A DNA stretch of 64,000 bases from Streptomyces sp. CB00455 (GTDB lineage Bacteria > Actinomycetota > Actinomycetes > Streptomycetales > Streptomycetaceae): assembly GCF_001905445.1 (NCBI RefSeq), contig NZ_LIVQ01000005.1, forward strand, positions 628,061 to 692,060. Reading direction: 5' to 3'. Below the pieces are notes generated by a model that was not told where the DNA came from, made no database searches, and saw only the letters and a program-made list of their open reading frames with translations. The stretch's first letter is position 1. Every line of letters starts with the position of its first letter. Positions 1 through 8,049 of the stretch are shown piece by piece. Position numbers and translations under genes: made by a program.

Positions 1-542
1 GCGACGGCGTCGAGTTCGGGGGCCAGACGTGCGAGGACCCCGCTGGCCTCGAAGGGGTCCAGGCCGAGCAGTCTCACGGTCGCTGTCGCCGGTCCGCCGA
101 CGCTCTCGTACGCGGCCACGTGCGCCGCGTCCAGCGGTCCGAGTCCGGCGGCCCGGGCGGTCAGGCCCAGCACGACGGGCTGGTGCGCCCCGCGCGGGAA
201 GGCGGTGGCGAGCGCCTCCAGCGCGGGGTCGGGCCAGGTGGCCCGGGCGGCCCGCAGCAGCTGGCGGCCCAGTCGCCGCGCCGCGGTGCGCAGCGCGGGC
301 GACGGGGTGCGGGCGTCCGCGGCGGCGTCGAGCCCGGCCGGGTCGAGCCCGAGGGCGGCGGCCGCGGCGAGGGCCGCGGCGGTGAGCCCGGCGGTGTGCA
401 GGCGGCCCCGGCAGAAGTCCTCCAGGGTGGCGGCGTCGTGGATGCGGCCCGCCTTGCAGGCGGCTTCGGCCCCACCGGAGTGGGCGTGCCCGCCGGCGGG
501 GAAGCGGCCGTCCGCCAGGACGAGCAGTGCGGCCAGGCTCAT
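1..542 (-). CDS. ureF: Urease accessory protein UreF (3' end outside window)
   Basis: UreF works with UreG and UreD/UreH to deliver nickel and CO2 to the urease apoenzyme in the cytoplasm. About 180 codons are visible; the family is usually about 220-230 aa, so the C-terminus lies beyond the left edge. The N-terminus reads MSLAALLVLADGRFPAGGHAHSGG, with the typical D-x-R-F-P-x-G-x-x-x-H-S-G-G UreF opening. The ATG lies 31 bp after the ureC stop, so the gene is probably transcribed with ureABC. UreG and UreD would be expected just outside the window. Identification rests on the N-terminal motif and position; confidence is high. Confidence 0.9.
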   Translation of the reverse strand, partial: MSLAALLVLADGRFPAGGHAHSGGAEAACKAGRIHDAATLEDFCRGRLHTAGLTAAALAAAAALGLDPAGLDAAADARTPSPALRTAARRLGRQLLRAARATWPDPALEALATAFPRGAHQPVVLGLTARAAGLGPLDAAHVAAYESVGGPATATVRLLGLDPFEASGVLARLAPELDAV

Positions 543-573
543 CGCAGGTGATCCGTCATCAGGCGGGTTCCCA

Positions 574-2295
574 TCAGAACAGGAAGTATCTCTGCGCCAT
601 GGGCAGCTGCGCCGCGGGCGCCGGCTCCACGGCCTCGCCGTCGATGGTGACGGTGAAGGTGTCGGCGTCGACTTCGACCCGGGGCATGGCGTCGTTGTTG
701 CGCATGTCCGCCTTGCCGACCTTGCGGGTGTTCTCGATGGCCACGAAGGACTTGCCGAGTCCGAGCCGGTCGGGCAGTGCGTCGTCGAGGGCGGCCTGCG
801 CGGTGAAGTTGAGCGAGTTGAGGCCGGGCGCGCGGCCGTGACTGCCGAACATCGGCCGCGGCAGGACGGGCTGGGGAGTGGGGATGGAGGCGTTGGCGTC
901 GCCCATCTGCGCGTAGGCGATCTGTCCGCCCTTGACGACGAGTTCGGGCTTCACCCCGAAGAAGGCGGGGTTCCACAGCACCAGGTCGGCGAGTTTGCCG
1001 GTCTCGACGGAGCCGATCTCGCGGGCGAGTCCCTGGGAGACGGCGGGGTTGATCGTGTACTTGGCGACGTAGCGGCGGGCGCGGTGGTTGTCGGCCGGTC
1101 CATCGCCCGCAAGGAAGCCGCGGCGCTTCTTCATGACGTGGGCGGTCTGCCAGGTGCGCAGGACGACCTCGCCGATCCGTCCCATGGCCTGGGAGTCGGA
1201 GGAGATGATCGAGATGGCTCCGAGGTCGTGCAGGACGTCCTCGGCGGCGATGGTCGAGGGCCGGATGCGCGATTCCGCGAAGGCGAGGTCCTCGGGGACG
1301 GCGGGGTTGAGGTGGTGGCACACCATCAGCATGTCGAGGTGTTCCTCGACGGTGTTCACGGTGTGCGGCCGGGTGGGGTTGGTGGAACTGGGCAGGATGT
1401 TGGGCTCGGAGACGACGGTGATGATGTCGGGTGCGTGCCCGCCGCCCGCACCTTCGGTGTGGTACGAGTGGATGGTCCGCCCGGCGATGGCGGCGAGGGT
1501 GTCGGCGACGAAGCCGGCCTCGTTGAGGGTGTCGGTGTGGATGGCGACCTGGGCTCCTGTCTCCTCGCAGACGTCGAGGCACGCGTCGATGACGGCGGGG
1601 GTGGCCCCCCAGTCCTCGTGGATCTTGAAGCCGAGGGCGCCTCCGCGCAGTTGGGAGTGCATGGCCTCGCGGGACATCGTGTTGCCCTTGCCGAGCAGCC
1701 CGATGTTGACGGGGTAGGCCTCCAGCGCCGCGAACATCCGGGCGAGGTGCCAGGGGCCGGGGGTGACGGTGGTGGCCTTGGAGCCTTCGGCCGGTCCGGT
1801 GCCGCCGCCGACGAGGGTGGTGATGCCGGAGGCGAGCGCTTCCTCGATCACGGTCGGGGAGATGAAGTGCACGTGGGCGTCGATGGCCCCGGCGGTGACG
1901 ATCTTGCCGTTGCCCGCGATGATCTCGGTCTCGGGACCGATGACGAGGGCCGGGTCGACACCGTCCATGGTGTCCGGGTTGCCGGCCTTGCCGATGGCGC
2001 AGATGCGGCCGTCGCGGATGCCGAGGTCCGCCTTGACGATGCCCCAGTGGTCGAGGACGACCACCCCGGTGATCACGGTGTCGGGAGCGCCTTCGGCGCG
2101 GGTGGTGCGGGCCTGGCCCATGGACTCGCGGATCACCTTGCCGCCGCCGAAGACCGCTTCGTCGCCCGACCGGCCGGGGCCGCCGCTGAGGTCTTCTTCG
2201 ATCTCGATGAAGAGGTCGGTGTCGGCCAGCCGGATCCGGTCACCCGTGGTCGGCCCGAAGAGGTCGGCGTACACCTGGCGCGGGATCTCAGTCAT
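574..2295 (-). CDS. ureC: Urease subunit alpha (catalytic)
   Basis: Catalytic subunit of nickel urease, hydrolysing urea to ammonia and carbamate in the cytoplasm; 573 aa, normal for the family. Visible hallmarks are the metal-binding HVH near residue 140, the GFKIHEDWG segment with the lysine that becomes carbamylated and bridges the two nickels (near 220), the IHTDTLNE and HTEGAGGGHAPD segments with further nickel and substrate histidines, and the mobile-flap motif MVCHHLNP (near 323). The ATG overlaps the end of ureB by 8 bp, so translation is probably coupled. All key residues are present, so an active enzyme is expected once the accessory proteins act. Confidence 0.98.
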   Translation of the reverse strand: MTEIPRQVYADLFGPTTGDRIRLADTDLFIEIEEDLSGGPGRSGDEAVFGGGKVIRESMGQARTTRAEGAPDTVITGVVVLDHWGIVKADLGIRDGRICAIGKAGNPDTMDGVDPALVIGPETEIIAGNGKIVTAGAIDAHVHFISPTVIEEALASGITTLVGGGTGPAEGSKATTVTPGPWHLARMFAALEAYPVNIGLLGKGNTMSREAMHSQLRGGALGFKIHEDWGATPAVIDACLDVCEETGAQVAIHTDTLNEAGFVADTLAAIAGRTIHSYHTEGAGGGHAPDIITVVSEPNILPSSTNPTRPHTVNTVEEHLDMLMVCHHLNPAVPEDLAFAESRIRPSTIAAEDVLHDLGAISIISSDSQAMGRIGEVVLRTWQTAHVMKKRRGFLAGDGPADNHRARRYVAKYTINPAVSQGLAREIGSVETGKLADLVLWNPAFFGVKPELVVKGGQIAYAQMGDANASIPTPQPVLPRPMFGSHGRAPGLNSLNFTAQAALDDALPDRLGLGKSFVAIENTRKVGKADMRNNDAMPRVEVDADTFTVTIDGEAVEPAPAAQLPMAQRYFLF

Positions 2296-2599
2296 CGAGC
2301 GGCCCTCCGGTCTCGCCGCGCAGTCCCGGTACGGTGCGCAGCCCGCGGAGCGGGACGAGTTCCACGGCGACGGGGATGCCGGGCTCGAAGCGCACGGCGG
2401 TGCCGGCGGCGATGTTGAGACGCAGTCCGCGGGCGGCGGTCCGGTCGAAGTCGAGGCCGGGATTGGCCTCGGCGAAGTGGTAGTGGGAGCCGACCTGGAC
2501 GGGCCGGTCGGCGGCGTTGAGCACGGTGAGGCGGGTGACGGGGCGGCCCTCGTTGAGGAGCACCGGACCGTCCCCGAAGGCGATTTCGCCGGGGATCAT
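2288..2599 (-). CDS. ureB: Urease subunit beta
   Basis: Structural beta subunit of urease, 103 aa, forming the trimeric (alpha-beta-gamma)3 enzyme with UreA and UreC. It starts MIPGEI and carries the conserved VGSHYHFAE and GxRLNIAAGTAVRFEPG segments of the family. The ATG was chosen because it matches the family start; the frame stays open upstream only because the GC content suppresses stop codons. It starts 14 bp after ureA ends and overlaps ureC by 8 bp, the standard actinobacterial operon layout. Confidence 0.97.
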   Translation of the reverse strand: MIPGEIAFGDGPVLLNEGRPVTRLTVLNAADRPVQVGSHYHFAEANPGLDFDRTAARGLRLNIAAGTAVRFEPGIPVAVELVPLRGLRTVPGLRGETGGPLDD

Positions 2600-2613
2600 G
2601 CGGTGGCTCCCTG

Positions 2614-2916
2614 TCAGACGATCGGGTCGTGGACGGTGACGAGCTTGGTGCCGTCGGGGAAGGTCGCCTCGACCTGGACGTCGTGGATCATCTCGGGAAT
2701 CCCCTCCATGACGTCCTCGCGGCGCAGCACGGTGCGTCCGGAGGCCATGAGCTCGGCCACGGTCCGCCCGTCGCGGGCCCCTTCGAGGATGTGCGAGGTG
2801 ATCAGGGCCACCGACTCGGGGTGGTTGAGCCGCAGGCCGCGCGCCCGTCGCCTCTCGGCCACGTCGGCCGCCACGTGGATGAGCAGTCTCTCCTGCTCGT
2901 GCGGTGTCAGTTGCAC
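2614..2916 (-). CDS. ureA: Urease subunit gamma
   Basis: Gamma subunit of urease, 100 aa from the chosen GTG start, giving MQLTPHEQERLLIH, the standard family N-terminus. The frame also opens at TTG 2928 and GTG 2925, but the GTG at 2916 is preceded by GGTGA at a 5-nt spacing and matches the usual 100-aa length. The conserved PEMIHDVQVEATFPDG segment lies near the C-terminus. First gene of the operon; its promoter must lie between 2917 and about 3100. Confidence 0.95.
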   Translation of the reverse strand: MQLTPHEQERLLIHVAADVAERRRARGLRLNHPESVALITSHILEGARDGRTVAELMASGRTVLRREDVMEGIPEMIHDVQVEATFPDGTKLVTVHDPIV

Positions 2917-3230
2917 AGCTATCACCAAGTTTCCGGGACAAGATCACATCGCGCCTCGGCGACCGTAGCGGCCGTCAACACTTTGTTGACCTGCCCATAT
3001 CCGAGCCAAGCGTGTCTTGCCCAACGCAGGGGAAGGCTTTGTGTCCCGACCACCGTCGCTTTACCGGATCATGGGTGATCATTGGCGGAGGGGACGTGGC
3101 GCCCACGCTAGGCCCCGCGCTTTTCCGCCGAGTTAACCCACGTTTCGAGAAGGCACCCGGTTCGGCTCACGGGCCTGCGGGACGCGGTTTTTCCGTATAC
3201 GGCCGTGTGCGGCCCCTGTCGAGGAGACCC
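2917..3230. promoter_or_regulatory. Divergent promoter region, urease operon and VOC gene, with an inverted repeat
   Basis: This 314-bp non-coding stretch separates ureA (minus) from the VOC gene (plus). It contains a perfect 7-bp inverted repeat, GTCAACA-CTT-TGTTGAC, at 2974-2990, about 60 bp upstream of the ureA start, where an operator would be expected. Streptomyces urease genes are known targets of nitrogen regulators such as GlnR, but the repeat does not match the GlnR direct-repeat layout, so the binding protein is unknown. No small gene was seen here. Confidence 0.45.
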
Positions 3231-3623
3231 ATGTTCCTTAATCCGGTCCGGCACATCACCTTCGACGCCCTCGACCCGTACAGGGTGGCCGAGTTCTGGT
3301 CCGCGGTGACCGGCTACCCGATCCACCCCGACGACGTGGAGGACGACGACGAGGTCCTGCTGGAGCCGGGTCGGCCCGGGGTGCCCGGGCTGCTCTTCAT
3401 CCGGGTGCCCGACGCCAAGTCCGTCAAGAACCGCGTCCACCTGGACATCCAGCCGCCCACGGGCACCCGGGACGAGACGGTGGAGCGTCTGATCGCGCTC
3501 GGCGCGACGCTCGTGGACGACCGGCGCGCCGAGGACGGCGTCATGGGCTGGGTCGTGCTGGCCGACCCGGAGGGCAACGAACTGTGCGTGGAGCGCAGCG
3601 CCGTGGAGCGCGGTCTCGTCTGA
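3231..3623 (+). CDS. VOC / glyoxalase-like domain protein
   Basis: 130 aa. Starts MFLNPVRHITFDALDP with GAGGAG 5 bp before the ATG. It has the single-domain vicinal-oxygen-chelate pattern: an N-terminal beta strand, DPYRVAEFWSAVTGYPI, then LLFIRVPDAKSVKNRVHLDI and a C-terminal DPEGNELCVE. This matches the glyoxalase_6 type seen in many actinobacterial proteins of unknown substrate. A metal-binding His and Glu are plausible from HITFD, HLDI and the final E. No pathway partner is adjacent; the divergent urease operon is probably unrelated. The exact reaction cannot be told. Confidence 0.85.
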   Translation: MFLNPVRHITFDALDPYRVAEFWSAVTGYPIHPDDVEDDDEVLLEPGRPGVPGLLFIRVPDAKSVKNRVHLDIQPPTGTRDETVERLIALGATLVDDRRAEDGVMGWVVLADPEGNELCVERSAVERGLV

Positions 3624-3626
3624 GGC

Positions 3627-3731
3627 GCCCGGGTCAAGGGCCGGTGACGGTCTGGCCGGGTGCCCGGATCAGGGGCCGGTGGCGGTCTGGCCGGGCGCCC
3701 GGGTCAGGGGCCGGTGACGGTCTGCCCGGGC
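3627..3731. repeat. Three 35-bp tandem repeats duplicating a gene 3' end
   Basis: A 35-bp unit starting gcccggrtcarggg occurs at 3627, 3662 and 3697 with only a few substitutions. The third unit overlaps the last codons and TGA of the minus-strand ATP-binding protein gene, so each unit carries a copy of that gene's final residues (roughly GQTVTGP) and its stop. It looks like slippage or unequal duplication of the gene end, not a regulatory array. Confidence 0.8.
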
Positions 3732-4153
3732 GCCCCGGGCGTCCAGGGCAGCGCGATCCAGACCGTCTTGCCCCCGTCCGGGGTCGGGGTGACCGAGAGG
3801 CGTCCGCCCGCCTCCGCGGTCAGCCACCGGATGATGACCATGCCCCGGCCGTTGTCCTGCTGGACGGCGGCCGGGAGCCGCTTGGGCCAGCGCGGGTGAC
3901 TGTCGGTCACGCCGACGCGCAGCCACTCCTCGCGTTCGAGCCGGAGGTCGACCGTGAAAGTGGGCGACTGGCCGAAAGTGTGCTGTACGGCGTTGGTGGC
4001 GAGTTCCGAGACGATCAGCCGGACGCTGTCGGCGGTGTCGGTCTCCTCCGACAGTCCCCACGTGTCCAGCACCTGGGCGACGTAACGGCGGGCGGCGGCG
4101 ACCGAGGCGGGATCGCTCGGCAGAGTGACGGATGCTTCCTGGTGATCTGCCAT
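3704..4153 (-). CDS. ATP-binding anti-sigma-type regulatory protein (HATPase_c_2)
   Basis: 149 aa. A single GHKL ATPase domain of the RsbW/SpoIIAB-like kind: N-box VSELATNAVQH, a G1-like DNGRGM and a C-terminal G-G-K-T-V-W-I strand. Such proteins in Streptomyces act as anti-sigma factors or as members of WhiJ-like regulatory sets. The ATG at 4153 gives MADHQEASVTLPSD and is preceded by a purine-rich tract. The gene is divergent from the XRE-DUF5753 regulator and near a DUF397 gene, the usual three-member arrangement. Partner and target cannot be told from sequence. Confidence 0.88.
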   Translation of the reverse strand: MADHQEASVTLPSDPASVAAARRYVAQVLDTWGLSEETDTADSVRLIVSELATNAVQHTFGQSPTFTVDLRLEREEWLRVGVTDSHPRWPKRLPAAVQQDNGRGMVIIRWLTAEAGGRLSVTPTPDGGKTVWIALPWTPGAPGQTVTGP

Positions 4154-4349
4154 GGAGACGGTCCCTTTCCCACCGGAGCCGAGCCGCCCCGGATCTGTGC
4201 TGGACGCCAGAGTGCCACCCATCGTGGCGCCGTTCTCCCCTTCCCCCAAGAAGTGCATATATCTGTCGCTCGATGCGGTGAACTCTGCTACGGAGGAGCG
4301 TAATCGGACGGCAGACTGGTGCGACCTGTGCCGGTGGAAGGAGGTGGGT

Positions 4350-5234
4350 GTGCAGCACGGTCCCGCGGTACGCCGGCGCAAGCTCGGCGAGGAACTGCGT
4401 GCCCTGCGTGACCGGTCGGGCCTCACCAGTGGTGAGGCGGCCCGGATCGTGGGATGGCACCAGTCGAAGATCAGCCGCATCGAGACGGGGCGCAGCGGGG
4501 TCAAGCCCGAGGACATCCGCCTCCTCCTCGACGCCTACGGGGAGGTCGTCAGCCCCGAGCAGCGCGCCCTGCTGGAGGCGCTGTCGGCCTCGGCCGCCGG
4601 TCCGGCCCCGGGGGACGCCGCCGGCAGGGGCCGTCAGTGGTGGCACGACTACCGGGGGCTGCTGCCGCAGGAGTACCGCGACTTCATCAGCCTGGAGGCC
4701 GGCGCCCGGTCCGCGCGCACGGTGGAGCTGTCCGTGGTTCCGGGCCTGCTCCAGACCCGGGGGTACGCGCGGGCCGTGACCCGGGCCGCGCTGGGCGGCC
4801 TGCCCGAGCCGAAGGTGGACGCGCTCGTCGACGTACGGCTGGCGCGGCAGGCGGTGCTGCGGGCCGATCCGCCGCTGGAGCTGAGTGCCGTACTGGACGA
4901 GGCGGTACTGCGCCGGCAGATCGGCGGGCCCGGGGTGATGGCGGAGCAGCTGCGGCACCTGGTGGAGGCGGGCCGCCTGCCCCAAGTGCGCCTGCAGGTG
5001 CTGCCGTTCAGCGTGGGGGGACATCTCGGCCTCACCGGACCGTTCGTTATTTTCTCATTTCCGAACATCGCCGATCTGGATGTGGTGGTACTCGACCATT
5101 TGACGAGTAGCCTCTACCTGGAGCGGAAGGAAGACCTCGAGGCGTACAGCGCCGCGTTCCGCAGCATCCAGGCACACGCCCTCCCGCCCCAGGACTCGTC
5201 GGATCTCATCAGCCGACTGGCTGACGACGCGTAA
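4350..5234 (+). CDS. XRE-family regulator with DUF5753 domain (WhiJ-like)
   Basis: 294 aa from a GTG preceded by AAGGAGG. The N-terminal helix-turn-helix spans about residues 10-70 (LGEELRALRDRSGLTSGEAARIV, HQSKISRIETGR). The remainder is the DUF5753 ligand-binding-like domain typical of Streptomyces WhiJ paralogues, with VVPGLLQTRGYARAV and LRHLVEAGRLPQVRLQVLPF. It lies 12 bp before a DUF397 gene and divergent from a GHKL ATPase gene. In characterised paralogues these regulators influence development and antibiotic production; the effector here is unknown. Confidence 0.92.
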   Translation: MQHGPAVRRRKLGEELRALRDRSGLTSGEAARIVGWHQSKISRIETGRSGVKPEDIRLLLDAYGEVVSPEQRALLEALSASAAGPAPGDAAGRGRQWWHDYRGLLPQEYRDFISLEAGARSARTVELSVVPGLLQTRGYARAVTRAALGGLPEPKVDALVDVRLARQAVLRADPPLELSAVLDEAVLRRQIGGPGVMAEQLRHLVEAGRLPQVRLQVLPFSVGGHLGLTGPFVIFSFPNIADLDVVVLDHLTSSLYLERKEDLEAYSAAFRSIQAHALPPQDSSDLISRLADDA

Positions 5235-5246
5235 GGAGGCACCCCC

Positions 5247-5489
5247 GTGTCCACAACCCCCTTATCCGCCGGCGGACTACTGATCAGCGCGCGGTGGCGG
5301 CGCAGCAGCCGCAGCACCGGAATGAACAACTGCGTGGAAGCGGCCGTCCTCGACGGCGCCCTGCTGGCCGTCCGCGACTCCAAACGGGCGAACGGCCCGG
5401 CCGTGCTCTTCACCGGGCCGGCCTGGGACGGCTTCATCACACACGTGACGACGGGGCCTGAGGGTCCGTGGCTCCGGCCGGAGCGGTGA
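5247..5489 (+). CDS. DUF397 domain protein
   Basis: 80 aa with the DUF397 signature: RWRRSSRS, NNCVEAAVLDG and LAVRDSKRANGPAVLF followed by an aromatic W-D-G-F-I tail. The GTG start has TAAGGAGG 7-8 nt upstream; the AAGGAGG overlaps the stop region of the preceding regulator, so the two are co-translated. DUF397 proteins such as WhiJ-associated partners bind or modulate the adjacent XRE protein (family knowledge). Its 3' end overlaps the convergent bioF end by 53 bp. Confidence 0.9.
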   Translation: MSTTPLSAGGLLISARWRRSSRSTGMNNCVEAAVLDGALLAVRDSKRANGPAVLFTGPAWDGFITHVTTGPEGPWLRPER

Positions 5490-6630
5490 GCAGGATCGTC
5501 TCCACGGCCCGGGCCACCTCCTTCTCCGTGAGATCGGCCCGGGCGGTCAGCCGCAGCCGGGAGATGCCGTCCGGGACCGACGGCGGCCGGAAGCACCCCA
5601 CGGACAGACCTGCCTCCCGGCAGTCGGCGGCCCAGCGCAGTGCCGCCGCGGCCGACGGGGCCCGCACCGACACCACGGCCGCGTCCGGCCGGGCCGCGGT
5701 CAGGCCGGACGCGGTGAGCAGCCCGTACAGCCCGTTCGCCACCTCGCGGGCGCGCGCGGCCCGTTCCGGCTCCCGGCGGAGCAGGCGCAGGCCGGCCAGC
5801 GCCCCGCCCGCCGCTGCCGGGGCCAGTCCGGTGTCGAAGATGAAGCTGCGCGCGGTGTTGACCAGGTGCCGGATGACCTTGGCCGGGCCCAGTACGGCGC
5901 CGCCCTGGCTGCCCAGGGACTTCGACAGGGTCACGGTGGCCACCACATCCGGGGCGCCCGCGAGCCCGGTGGCGTGCAGCGCGCCGCGCCCGCCCTCCCC
6001 CAGCACACCGAGACCGTGCGCGTCGTCCACGACCAGGGCCGCGCCCTCCTCCCGGCAGGCCGCGGCGTATCCGGCGAGCGGGGCGGCGTCCCCGTCCACC
6101 GAGAACACCGAGTCGGTGACCAGCAGCGCCGGGCCCTCGTGGGCGGCGAGCGCCTTCCGCGCCGCGTCCGGGTCGCGGTGCGGGACGACGGCCGTCGCGG
6201 CGCGTGCGAGGCGGCAGCCGTCGACGATCGAGGCGTGGTTGCCGGCGTCCGAGACGACCAGCGCGTCCCGGCCGCCGAGCGCGGTGACGGCGGCGAGGTT
6301 GGCCGCGTAGCCGGAGGACAGCACGAGCGCGGCCTCGAAGCCGCAGAAGTCGGCGAGCTCCCGTTCCAGCTCCGCGTGCAGCTCGGTCGTGCCCGTCACC
6401 AGGCGCGAACCGGTGGCCCCTGCGCCCCAGCGCTCGGCGGCCTCGCACGCGCCGCGCACCGTCTCCGGGTGCCGGGACAGCCCGAGGTAGTCGTTGCTCG
6501 CGAGGTCCAGCAGGGGCGAGAGCGCGGGCCGGGGGCGGAGCGTGCGGACCAGTCCGGCCTCTTCACGGGCGCTCTGCGCCGCATCGATCCAGGAGAAGAC
6601 GTCCACCGGAGCGGGAAGGTGCTGGGGCAT
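5437..6630 (-). CDS. bioF: 8-amino-7-oxononanoate synthase
   Basis: 397 aa PLP enzyme condensing pimeloyl-CoA (or pimeloyl-ACP) with alanine, the first dedicated step of biotin ring assembly. Visible features: SNDYLGLSRHPE, GTGSRLVTG-like GATGSRLVTGTTELH, the VVDDAHGLGVLG strand with the cofactor Asp and His, and the Schiff-base lysine in VTLSKSLGSQGG. The start MPQHLPAPVDVF follows GAGGA. It is transcribed away from bioB-bioA-bioD across a 156-bp shared promoter region, so the biosynthetic set is split into two divergent units. The 3' end overlaps the DUF397 gene. Confidence 0.95.
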   Translation of the reverse strand: MPQHLPAPVDVFSWIDAAQSAREEAGLVRTLRPRPALSPLLDLASNDYLGLSRHPETVRGACEAAERWGAGATGSRLVTGTTELHAELERELADFCGFEAALVLSSGYAANLAAVTALGGRDALVVSDAGNHASIVDGCRLARAATAVVPHRDPDAARKALAAHEGPALLVTDSVFSVDGDAAPLAGYAAACREEGAALVVDDAHGLGVLGEGGRGALHATGLAGAPDVVATVTLSKSLGSQGGAVLGPAKVIRHLVNTARSFIFDTGLAPAAAGGALAGLRLLRREPERAARAREVANGLYGLLTASGLTAARPDAAVVSVRAPSAAAALRWAADCREAGLSVGCFRPPSVPDGISRLRLTARADLTEKEVARAVETILLTAPAGATDPQAPSSRV

Positions 6631-6786
6631 CGGCAGGTCCTCGTGTTTTGTCGGCAGTCCACAGATCTGCCCGACCCTAGCGGCCGCGGCCCGAGCGCCA
6701 GGTGTGGCGATACACACACTCCCATCCGGCCATGTTGTGCGATCTCTCCTTGGCCGGGAGTGGTCGTGTGGTCCAGGATCGGCGTC
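6631..6786. promoter_or_regulatory. Divergent bioF / bioB promoter region
   Basis: A 156-bp region holding both biotin-operon promoters. An interrupted inverted repeat is visible (ACTCCC at 6718-6723 with GGGAGT at 6756-6761, and inner GGCC at 6728-6731 and 6752-6755), but the spacing is asymmetric. No clear BioQ-type or BirA-type operator was recognised. Regulation by biotin is likely on family grounds but is not shown by the sequence. Confidence 0.35.
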
Positions 6787-8049
6787 ATGGACCTGCTGAA
6801 CACCCTGGTGGACAAGGGGCTGCGGCGCGAGCTGCCGACCCGCGAAGAGGCGCTCGCCGTACTGGCGACTTCCGACGACGAACTGCTCGACGTGGTGGCC
6901 GCCGCCGGCAAGGTGCGCCGGCAGTGGTTCGGCCGTCGGGTGAAGCTGAACTACCTCGTCAACCTGAAGTCGGGCCTGTGCCCCGAGGACTGCTCCTACT
7001 GCTCGCAGCGTCTCGGCTCCAAGGCCGAGATCCTGAAGTACACCTGGCTGAAGCCCGAGGAGGCCTCGCAGGCCGCCGCGGCCGGTGTCGCGGGCGGCGC
7101 GAAGCGGGTCTGCCTCGTCGCGAGCGGCCGCGGGCCGACGGACCGGGACGTGGACCGCGTCGGCAAGACCATCGCGGCGATCAAGGAGCAGAACGAGGGC
7201 GTCGAGGTGTGCGCCTGTCTGGGCCTCCTCTCGGACGGCCAGGCGGAGCGGCTGCGCGAGGCAGGCGCGGACGCCTACAACCACAACCTCAACACCTCCG
7301 AGGCGACGTACGGCCAGATCACCAAGACCCACACCTACGCGGACCGGGTCGACACGGTACAAAAGGCGCACGGAGCCGGTCTGTCGGCCTGTTCCGGGCT
7401 GATCGCGGGCATGGGCGAGAGCGACGAGGACCTCGTCGACGTCGTCTACTCGCTGCGCGACCTGGACCCGGACTCGGTGCCCGTCAACTTCCTCATCCCC
7501 TTCGAGGGCACGCCGCTCGCCAAGGAGTGGAACCTCACCCCGCAGCGCGCCCTGCGCATCCTCGCGATGGTGCGCTTCGTCTGTCCCGACGTCGAAGTAC
7601 GGCTGGCCGGCGGGCGCGAGGTGCACCTGCGTACCCTCCAGCCCCTCGCCCTGCACCTGGCGAACTCGATCTTCCTGGGCGATTACCTGACCAGTGAGGG
7701 CCAGGCCGGGCAGGCCGACCTCGACATGATCGCGGACGCCGGCTTCGAGGTGGAGGGCGCCGGTACCACGACGCTGCCCGCGCACCGCTCCGACGCGGCG
7801 GCCACCCCCGCCGCCGGGGGCTGCGGCTCGCACGGCGGCGGCGCCTCCGTCTGCGGTTCCGGTGGCGCGGCAGACTCCGCCGGGGACACCGGCGCGGACG
7901 TGGCCGGCTGCGGCTCGGCGTGCGGCGGCTGCTCGGGGCACGCGCAGGCGGCGCCCGTCCCGGCGCGGGCCGAAGCCGGTGAGGTCCGCTCGGACCTGGT
8001 GGCGGTCCGCCGCCGCGGCGCGGGGACGGATCTGGCTCCCAATGCCTGA
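6787..8049 (+). CDS. bioB: Biotin synthase with a cysteine-rich C-terminal extension
   Basis: 420 aa radical-SAM enzyme inserting sulfur into dethiobiotin. The [4Fe-4S] motif GLCPEDCSYCSQ places cysteines at residues 65, 69 and 72. Other core motifs include YNHNLNTS and the VNFLIPFEGTP segment, and the TIM-barrel core ends near residue 330. The last ~90 residues are an added Gly/Cys-rich tail (GGCGSHGGG, VCGSGG, GCGSACGGCSGH) not present in the E. coli enzyme (346 aa), which could bind metal or help rebuild the auxiliary cluster (inference). ATG 6787 gives MDLLNTLVDKGL. It overlaps bioA by 8 bp. Confidence 0.96.
   Translation: MDLLNTLVDKGLRRELPTREEALAVLATSDDELLDVVAAAGKVRRQWFGRRVKLNYLVNLKSGLCPEDCSYCSQRLGSKAEILKYTWLKPEEASQAAAAGVAGGAKRVCLVASGRGPTDRDVDRVGKTIAAIKEQNEGVEVCACLGLLSDGQAERLREAGADAYNHNLNTSEATYGQITKTHTYADRVDTVQKAHGAGLSACSGLIAGMGESDEDLVDVVYSLRDLDPDSVPVNFLIPFEGTPLAKEWNLTPQRALRILAMVRFVCPDVEVRLAGGREVHLRTLQPLALHLANSIFLGDYLTSEGQAGQADLDMIADAGFEVEGAGTTTLPAHRSDAAATPAAGGCGSHGGGASVCGSGGAADSAGDTGADVAGCGSACGGCSGHAQAAPVPARAEAGEVRSDLVAVRRRGAGTDLAPNA

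Noticed and set aside
205..2418. Long plus-strand frame opposite ureC
   Set aside because: Composition and lack of motifs show it is the shadow of ureC, which has all urease residues on the other strand.
2974..2990. Reading the urease inverted repeat as a GlnR box
   Set aside because: GlnR sites are direct-repeat GTnAC-n6-GaAAC patterns; this is a simple inverted repeat, so the regulator is left open.
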